A stretch of 64,000 bases of DNA from Candidatus Dadabacteria bacterium. Lineage in GTDB: Bacteria; Desulfobacterota_D; UBA1144; Nemesobacterales; Nemesobacteraceae. The notes under the pieces are model-generated. The model saw only the letters and a program-made list of their open reading frames with translations. It made no database searches and was not told the origin of the DNA. This document shows, one piece after another, positions 58,114 through 64,000 of the stretch (its first letter is position 1; each line of letters begins with the position of its first letter). A program made the translations under genes and the position numbers. The DNA lies in contig JAPPFE010000044.1 of NCBI GenBank assembly GCA_028823955.1, positions 1-64,000 of the forward strand, read 5' to 3'.

Positions 58114-61100
58114 TTAAAAATTGAAATTGTAGAAAAAATCGACTCCGGGGTTTTCTCCGCCCATCTGGCTTTCAATCGAGAATCTTCTGTTCAGTCTCCA
58201 TTCAAGGTTGAGCTTGTTGTGCATCTGCGCCGTGTGGTCAAGCGAGGTCTTGGAAGGCGACCTCTCGTAGCCGACGAAGATGTCCCTTGTGACGTAGGAG
58301 CCGACTTTTAGCGTGCTGTCCTCAAACCCTCGGTCTCCTTCCTGTATGCTCAGCAGGTCAAGGCCGATCTCAGAGCTTAAAAGCTCAGAGATTCCGCCTG
58401 CGGCAACCGCGGTCGCGAATTTCCCCACAAAGGCCCTTTGCTGGCTCTGGAGCCTGTTGCTCGAAGCTCCGAAGACTATATAGGAGATTATGTCGACTTG
58501 TTCAAGATCAGGAGTGCTTGAGAGAGACAGGTCCGGTTCCCTCAGGTCTCCCGTGACGTTTACGTACACGTCAACATCGCTGGCGTCGTAATAGGCCTTG
58601 ACGTTGAGATCCGGGTTGTTCGATGCCCCCGTAAAATTAAGCGTGGCGTCCTCTATGTCGAAAAGTTTTCCGAAGACCGCGTAATATCCCTCGGATGACA
58701 CTATGTTTCCCTGCATGTTAAGGTCGCCGCCCGGTTCTTTCCTAAGCCTCAGTTTTCCTCTTGTATTGAAGTTGGCCTCCTTGGTTTTGATCCACGTGCC
58801 CGAGGAGATGTCGACTGAGATATCCATCGCGGTTTTTTCTCTGTAAAAGCCGGTTTCATTCTGTGCCTCAAGTGAAAACTCGTCGGCCAAGCTTTCGGTC
58901 TTCTCTATGAAGCTGATGTCTTTTATGCTTTTTACCCTGCCCGGGTACAGGCGAATTCTTCCCGCGGTGACCTTGGTCTTTCCCGTTACTTTAAGAAATT
59001 CGTCTTTTTTCTCTATCTTGAGATCGCCGGAGAGATCCGTTTTTATCGAATGAGGATTAAAACGGACTTTCTCCATTTCAAGATCCGCGCGGTAGGTGAA
59101 ATCGGAGATGTTCATTTTGCCTTTCAGGTGGGCTTTCCCCTGTTTTGAACGGATTTCGGTCCTTGGCAGGGAGAGTTTTGTCCCGCTGAACGAGAGCTTT
59201 GCATGCTCGGTGAACAGGCTGTTTCTGAGCTGGGTAAGAGACAGTCTTACGTCATTTAGTTCAAGGTTTCCTTTTACACGCGGTCTTGAGAGAGTGCCGT
59301 TTAGAGAAAGACTGCCGGATGAAAAGTCGCCATCGATTTTCTCTATCGAATTTGAGAAAATTTTCACGAAACCAAGGCCGTATCCGTCCGACTTCAATTC
59401 AAGGTCCATCGAAGTTCCCATTACCGCTTCCAGCGGGCTCTGCGCATTTCGCGGAACCAGCAGATCTCCCCGTAAGCTCAGGCTTTCCTTCTGCCCCAGT
59501 GAGGATAGCAGGTCCAGAGAAAGTCTTCCTTCTTTGCCACCGAGTCTGATTCTCATATCTCCCGATGCCGGGAATCCGTAAGAGAAGCCTTCCGATTTTA
59601 TTTCGGCCTGAACTGAAGGAGCGGTAAAAGAACCGCTGGCCCGGACTTTCCCGTTGAGAGTCCCTCCCAAGTCGTGTCTGAGATTAAGAACCTTCGATAT
59701 GATCAGCGGATTAAAGTTTGTTATGTCGGCCCGCAGGTCGATCGTTTTTTCTTTCCTGTCGATTTCTCCCAGAAAACCGGAGATTTTCCCCTCTCCGTAG
59801 GTAAGTTCATCTCCCCGAATGCTTGTTCTGTCAGAAGATATGTCAAGGAGGATATCTCCTTTGTTTTTAAACAGCTTTTCGTCCAGAAGACCTTCAAGAT
59901 ACGTGATCCTTAATCTTTTCTCGTGTTCCATGGGGTCGCTGACGCTGAATTCTGAAGAGGCGTAGGAACCGTCTTTCTTGCTCAAAAGAACTCCCGCGTC
60001 AAAGCGAGTTTCTGTTCCCCGAAGCTTTGCCTCGATCGTGTCCGAGTAATTGCCGAGAACGCGGGCCCGCTCTCCCTGAAGATATATATCAAGTGATACC
60101 TTGGGGGTGTTTTTTAAATCAATCCGGGTGCTTGACCTAACGGACATGTCCTGGGCTATGAAATCTTCTTCATAGGCGAAGTTCTCTACGCGCGAGTTCG
60201 CCTCGATAAGCGGGGTGGAAATGTCTCCGCTTATCTTTCCGCTTGAGTCTATTTTCCCTAAAACCAGAGGGATCCTTTCGTCAATCTCGGAGAGAAAGCT
60301 CAGGTCCCGCGTTTTGAATTCAAAAACGCAGTCAATGCCCTTCTGCGTTACTTTGGTTTTTTCCGCGGACAGGGAAAATTGATCGGACAGGACGTTAAGC
60401 CTGTTTACTGTCAGGGTTCCTTTCTGAATGCTGCCGTCTATCCGGGAGCTTATGCTTGTTATTCCGTATAGTTCGTCTGTTTTAAGATCGGCGTTTACGC
60501 GCAAGTACTTGTTTTCAAAGAACTTACCTTTTTTCGGTATCGCCCCCTTAAAAGTCGCGCTTCCGTCAACATAGTTGTCAATTGTGATATCCGGGAATTC
60601 GAATTTCAGCTTGAATCCTTTTGCCTTTGAGGTCGAATCGAAATCCATACCGTCGTTTCTGAACGTCATGTAACCTTCGATCCGAAGGCTGCTCTGCTCG
60701 CTGTCTATTACGTCGAGATAATCGGGTTCGATCCGAAGGGAATAGATTTCCCTGCTCGCCCAGCTGCCGCTTACCCTGAGCTTCGAGTTCAGCCTTGAGT
60801 CGTTTCCGAACTTAAGCGGGTAGGGGGTGCGGTTAAGTATCTCGGTCAGTTCATCCGTGTTCGCCCCGCTTAGCTCCGCGGTGAAATCAAACCAGTTCTT
60901 CTCTCCTCCCGCAAGCCATTTCTTAAAGTCGATGCTGCCCTTCAGGCTTGACTCCCCGAATCCTCCGCCTGCCGTGCCTTCCATAAAAGCCTTTGTCCCT
61001 TTAATGGTTACAGGTCTGAGGTCCATCCGAAACGGCTTTCCGTTAAGAAAAGAATCGGGTGTCGAGAGCTCCATCGTGCCGACCATGTTGTCTAGGGAGT

Positions 61101-61929
61101 GCATCTTCAGCTTCGTTTTTGCCTTGAGGTTTATTTCTCCCTTTTCGGTTATTCCGAGCGTGTCGAAAAACACGGTCATGTCGAATTCAGGGTTCCTCAG
61201 GCCTCTCGCGATCCCGCTTCCCCTGACCGGCACGCCCTCGACCTTGAATCCCGCGTCTTTGAATACGCAGTCCCAGGAAGCTATATCGATTTTCCCCTTG
61301 AGGTTTCTTATCCTGATTCTGGGGGACACGTAGTCGAAATTTATGTCCTTCGCGTCAAGTTCGACCTTTTTCGTCAGTTCAATGATGTTTATCGAGAACA
61401 GAGACTCCTCAACCAGGTCAAATTCCCAGACCTTGTCTCTGGTGCGGTCAACAATCGTAATGCGGGAATCGCGGATTCTGTTATTCGAGAAAATGAGGCT
61501 TATTCTTTCCCCTTGCGGGCCCTTGGCGGTTTTGTCCTTGTTCTTCAGCTTCTTGAAATCCCATACCCCGCGGCTGTCCTTTGCGAGAAAAACCCTGAGA
61601 CCCCGTATCTCCGTGTCGGACAAGTAGAGCTTCTTTCTCGAGATCATTGAGTAAAGAAGCGGGATCGAGTAGTTCGTCGAGAGTTTTTCGATCTTCATGT
61701 AACTCTCTCCGGCTATTTTTACTTCAATATCGTTTATCTCCAGTGTGGAGATTATGCTTCCCTCGATATCTCCGAGGCTGATATGGAAATTGGGGATTGA
61801 GTTTAGCCTTCGCTCTATGAGGTTTTTTGCGTACTGGCGGCTTCCCTCGGTCTGGGAGAACAGAAAAAGCCCCAGGACAAGGCCGCAGATTACTGCCGTG
61901 AATATAAAAAAAATCGTTCTTCGACGCAC
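58114..61929 (-). CDS. tamB: TamB/DUF490-like translocation and assembly module protein
   Basis: A 1271-residue inner-membrane-anchored, periplasm-spanning protein. It has one N-terminal helix (TIFFIFTAVICGLVLGLFLF), long repetitive beta-strand content (AsmA/TamB taco fold), and the conserved C-terminal TamB domain: GNIVSSEGYYAVFGKLFDIEDATLNFTG, NPDLNVKAYYD, the phospholipid-transport family end RDIFVGYERS and a terminal aromatic FYNFNF. TamB-like proteins move phospholipid or assist outer-membrane protein assembly. The start is GTG at 61927-61929, with AAGGAC upstream. No tamA (BamA family) partner lies next to it. Confidence 0.9.
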   Translation of the reverse strand: MRRRTIFFIFTAVICGLVLGLFLFSQTEGSRQYAKNLIERRLNSIPNFHISLGDIEGSIISTLEINDIEVKIAGESYMKIEKLSTNYSIPLLYSMISRKKLYLSDTEIRGLRVFLAKDSRGVWDFKKLKNKDKTAKGPQGERISLIFSNNRIRDSRITIVDRTRDKVWEFDLVEESLFSINIIELTKKVELDAKDINFDYVSPRIRIRNLKGKIDIASWDCVFKDAGFKVEGVPVRGSGIARGLRNPEFDMTVFFDTLGITEKGEINLKAKTKLKMHSLDNMVGTMELSTPDSFLNGKPFRMDLRPVTIKGTKAFMEGTAGGGFGESSLKGSIDFKKWLAGGEKNWFDFTAELSGANTDELTEILNRTPYPLKFGNDSRLNSKLRVSGSWASREIYSLRIEPDYLDVIDSEQSSLRIEGYMTFRNDGMDFDSTSKAKGFKLKFEFPDITIDNYVDGSATFKGAIPKKGKFFENKYLRVNADLKTDELYGITSISSRIDGSIQKGTLTVNRLNVLSDQFSLSAEKTKVTQKGIDCVFEFKTRDLSFLSEIDERIPLVLGKIDSSGKISGDISTPLIEANSRVENFAYEEDFIAQDMSVRSSTRIDLKNTPKVSLDIYLQGERARVLGNYSDTIEAKLRGTETRFDAGVLLSKKDGSYASSEFSVSDPMEHEKRLRITYLEGLLDEKLFKNKGDILLDISSDRTSIRGDELTYGEGKISGFLGEIDRKEKTIDLRADITNFNPLIISKVLNLRHDLGGTLNGKVRASGSFTAPSVQAEIKSEGFSYGFPASGDMRIRLGGKEGRLSLDLLSSLGQKESLSLRGDLLVPRNAQSPLEAVMGTSMDLELKSDGYGLGFVKIFSNSIEKIDGDFSSGSLSLNGTLSRPRVKGNLELNDVRLSLTQLRNSLFTEHAKLSFSGTKLSLPRTEIRSKQGKAHLKGKMNISDFTYRADLEMEKVRFNPHSIKTDLSGDLKIEKKDEFLKVTGKTKVTAGRIRLYPGRVKSIKDISFIEKTESLADEFSLEAQNETGFYREKTAMDISVDISSGTWIKTKEANFNTRGKLRLRKEPGGDLNMQGNIVSSEGYYAVFGKLFDIEDATLNFTGASNNPDLNVKAYYDASDVDVYVNVTGDLREPDLSLSSTPDLEQVDIISYIVFGASSNRLQSQQRAFVGKFATAVAAGGISELLSSEIGLDLLSIQEGDRGFEDSTLKVGSYVTRDIFVGYERSPSKTSLDHTAQMHNKLNLEWRLNRRFSIESQMGGENPGVDFFYNFNF

Positions 61930-62244
61930 TGTCCTTAGTAAAAACGCAGGGAACTTCTCTTCTGTTACGCTGTATGGATCTGGATTTTCCTAACAAGCCT
62001 ATTATACTTAAAAGCCGCCAAATAAAAACAGAACTCACTTGAGGTGCCCGGAAGGTCCTTTCCAAAGAAATGTTCTGTTCGCTGCGGGCTTTTCCCCGTA
62101 AAACCGGATCGTGCGAGAGGCAAGTTTGAGATTCCCGAGGCGGTGCGGAAACAGGGTTTCTTTCAGGTTCACTTACGCTATCCGGGCTGCTCTTATGATG
62201 TTATAAGCGAAGCTGCTACGGTAATTCGAAGGAGGTTGTTTTAA
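61930..62244 (+). other. Intergenic region with a doubtful small ORF (62044-62244)
   Basis: This 315-base gap separates the divergent tamB and M23 genes. A 66-codon frame starts at GTG 62044 and ends at TAA 62242-62244, exactly abutting the M23 ATG. Its second half (KFEIPEAVRKQGFFQVHLRYPGCSYDVISEA, shown here as two adjoining halves, KFEIPEAVRKQG and FFQVHLRYPGC) looks protein-like, but the first half does not and no ribosome site precedes the GTG. It may be a degenerate gene end or a chance frame. The TTATACTT stretch near 62003 could carry a promoter. Nothing else was seen. Confidence 0.25.
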
Positions 62245-63627
62245 ATGCTAAAGGTGTCCGGAAAACAGGTTGCGGCTGTTTTTGGGATTGTGCTTCTGAT
62301 CATTGCTCTCATAAAAGTCATCTCCATTGCCGAGATGAGCCCTCCCGTCATATCCTTTGAGCGGGATGTTAAGAGTCTCGGCTTAAAGCCCCTTGAGGTG
62401 ACGGTGTCTGACAAGGGCACAGGGCTTTCCAAGGTGCGCATTTCTCTGCTTGACGCTTACGGGGAATCCGTTCTTGTTGAAAAAGAATACGAGAAAGGAA
62501 CTAAAAGCGATGTAATAAGCGTGAGAATCAACCCCGAGAAGCTTGGCATAAAAAGCGGCGCAGCGGAACTTTTAATAGAGGCGACTGACCGTTTCATGAA
62601 TGGTCTTCTCCCCGGGAAAAAAGCTGTTTTCAGCCAGAGAGTCACCCTGGATTTCATCCCTCCCGAGATACAGGAACTCTCGCCCGCGCTGTACATAAGA
62701 CACGGGGGCGCGGGAGTTGTCATCTACAAGGTTTCTGAGGACACGGTCTCAAGCGGCGTTGAAATAAAAGATCTCTTCTTTGAAGGCTACACGGGATACT
62801 TCGAAGACCCCTCGGTATACCTTGCCTTTTTCGCCTACCCGTATAATGCGGAGAAGGGCGAGAAGATAGAAATTCTTGCGGCCGACGCGGCCGGCAACGA
62901 AGCGAGGGAGTCTGTTTATTACAGGCTTCTTCGGGCCTCGTACGTAAAGGATGAGATAGGCCTCTCCGAGTGGTTTCTTAAAAGCAAAGTGCTTCCGCTT
63001 TTCACCAAGGTTTACGGCTATTCCCCGGTCGGAGATGACGGGAAACCTGATTTGCGTAAGGCGTTTCTGAAGATCAACAGCGAAACGAGAAAGGAAAACG
63101 ACAACAGGATATATGAGATTGGAAGACAAAGCGGGGAGGAGATTCTCTGGAAAGGGAAGTTCAACCAGCTTCGCAATTCCAAGGTGGGCGCGACATTTGC
63201 GGACCACAGGAAATACCTGCTGGACGGCAACGTGATCGACAATCAGTATCACCTCGGCTACGACCTCTCGGTTACTAAAAAATACCCTGTTCCCGCCTCC
63301 AACACCGGAGTGGTGGTCTTCGCTGAGCACCTCGGCATATACGGCAATACGGTCATCGTCGACCATGGAATGGGAGTTATGAGTCTTTACTCCCACCTGA
63401 GCTCGATGGATGTGAGCGTCGGGGACAGCGTGGGGAAAAAAGATATCGTGGGGAGGACGGGCACTACCGGGCTTGCCGTTGGAGATCATCTGCACTTCGG
63501 GGTTTACGTCCAGGGAGTTCCGGTGAGGCCGCTTGAGTGGTGGGACGCCAAGTGGATCAACGACAACATACTGTACAAGGTTAACTACGTTAAGAAGAAT
63601 TTCGGGGTCGTGGAGAATCCGCGTTGA
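62245..63627 (+). CDS. M23 family metallopeptidase
   Basis: A 460-residue cell-envelope endopeptidase. An N-terminal membrane anchor (VAAVFGIVLLIIALIKVI) precedes Ig-like beta domains of about 200 residues. A LytM/peptidase M23 domain follows with HLGYDLS (first His and Asp ligands), GNTVIVDHGMGVMSLYSHLSS and the last ligand pair HLHFG. All four zinc-site residues are present, so it should be active on peptidoglycan cross-links. GGAGG lies 9 bases before ATG. The stop overlaps the next start (TTGA). Confidence 0.92.
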   Translation: MLKVSGKQVAAVFGIVLLIIALIKVISIAEMSPPVISFERDVKSLGLKPLEVTVSDKGTGLSKVRISLLDAYGESVLVEKEYEKGTKSDVISVRINPEKLGIKSGAAELLIEATDRFMNGLLPGKKAVFSQRVTLDFIPPEIQELSPALYIRHGGAGVVIYKVSEDTVSSGVEIKDLFFEGYTGYFEDPSVYLAFFAYPYNAEKGEKIEILAADAAGNEARESVYYRLLRASYVKDEIGLSEWFLKSKVLPLFTKVYGYSPVGDDGKPDLRKAFLKINSETRKENDNRIYEIGRQSGEEILWKGKFNQLRNSKVGATFADHRKYLLDGNVIDNQYHLGYDLSVTKKYPVPASNTGVVVFAEHLGIYGNTVIVDHGMGVMSLYSHLSSMDVSVGDSVGKKDIVGRTGTTGLAVGDHLHFGVYVQGVPVRPLEWWDAKWINDNILYKVNYVKKNFGVVENPR

Positions 63628-64000
63628 TTGTCTACGGCAAGAACTCGGTCACAGAACTTCTCCGCAACTCTCCTCGGGAGATAAAGAAAATCATGGTCTC
63701 GGAGAATTTCGACGTTTCTTCTGACCCGAGGATTAACGCCTCGATCAGGAAATTCCGCATAAAACTCACCCATCTTCCCAGAAACGCGATTACGGACATA
63801 TGCAAAAGCCCGAATCACCAGGGCATAGCGGCTGAAATCTCTGATTTTACCTACAGTTCGGTTGAGGAGATTCTCAGTGTGGCAAGGGAAAGGCAGGAGA
63901 AGGTTTTTCTTCTTGTTCTCGATCATATAGAAGACCCGCAGAATCTCGGCGCCATAATAAGGACCGCGGATTTTCTCGGAGTCCATGGGATCGTGATACC
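63624..64000 (+). CDS. rlmB: RlmB/TrmH family 23S rRNA 2'-O-methyltransferase (partial)
   Basis: The first 125 codons run off the right edge. The N-terminal substrate-binding domain reads IVYGKNSVTELLRN, as in RlmB. It is followed by HQGIAAEISDFTY and the SPOUT methylase motif 1, LVLDHIEDPQNLGAIIRTA. The start is TTG at 63624, overlapping the M23 stop by 4 bases. RlmB methylates G2251; a related SpoU-type methylase cannot be excluded because the SAM-binding knot is outside the window. Confidence 0.88.
   Translation, partial: MIVYGKNSVTELLRNSPREIKKIMVSENFDVSSDPRINASIRKFRIKLTHLPRNAITDICKSPNHQGIAAEISDFTYSSVEEILSVARERQEKVFLLVLDHIEDPQNLGAIIRTADFLGVHGIVI

Overview
The window is a roughly 64 kb chromosomal segment of a Gram-negative bacterium. 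Outer-membrane biology is shown by a TamB-like protein, an RND tripartite pump (adaptor and permease), several lipoproteins and YajC-SecD-SecF. Housekeeping genes (gyrB, pheS, hisS, der, tgt, dapB, dcd, nuoG/H, sucD, fumC, trxA) make it chromosome rather than plasmid. Base composition of the core is moderately GC-rich by eye, and GTG and TTG starts are common. The mix of AddAB-type recombination genes with a short NuoG and a HyuB protein suggests a deltaproteobacterial-like or candidate-phylum lineage such as Dadabacteria. That placement is a guess, because no rRNA is present.

Layout. 1-5.0 kb: the tail of a short-chain dehydrogenase, a DoxX protein, a HyuB-membrane dipeptidase fusion, an orphan sucD with an odd start, and a GIY-YIG/zinc-ribbon protein. 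5.0-15.9 kb: yicC, then a forward block of lipoprotein-dapB-tgt-yajC-secD-secF, pheS, dcd and gyrB. 16.0-23.9 kb, reverse: hisS, MFS transporter, tatA/B, nuoG, nuoH, and separately a branched-chain-type binding protein, a GYD protein and thioredoxin. 24.1-30.3 kb, forward: RND adaptor and permease, fumC, a small secreted protein.

30.35-42.0 kb is an accessory defence island, visibly more AT-rich in its first part. It holds an R-x4-H HEPN-like protein, the TcmP/DUF5131 three-Cys-motif pair, a single-polypeptide Type ISP-like restriction-modification enzyme followed by a Doc/Fic toxin without an obvious antitoxin, and a large multidomain protein. That last protein joins a ScoMcrA-N-like head, a Cys cluster, a PD-(D/E)XK-like nuclease core and a nitrilase domain, and is interrupted by one in-frame TAG codon. 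It is the most novel candidate in the window.

42.1-49.9 kb: addB-addA, a family 2 glycosyltransferase, tRNA-Arg(CCT) and a glutaminyl cyclase lipoprotein. 50.0-54.7 kb: a DtxR/MntR-type regulator and a complete metal ABC importer (binding protein, ATPase, two permeases). It has a strong promoter and an operator-like palindrome upstream, and both permeases carry C-terminal winged-helix-like tails. 54.7-64.0 kb: a DUF5666-like lipoprotein, a glycosyltransferase, der, tamB, an M23 peptidase and the start of an RlmB-like rRNA methyltransferase cut by the window edge.
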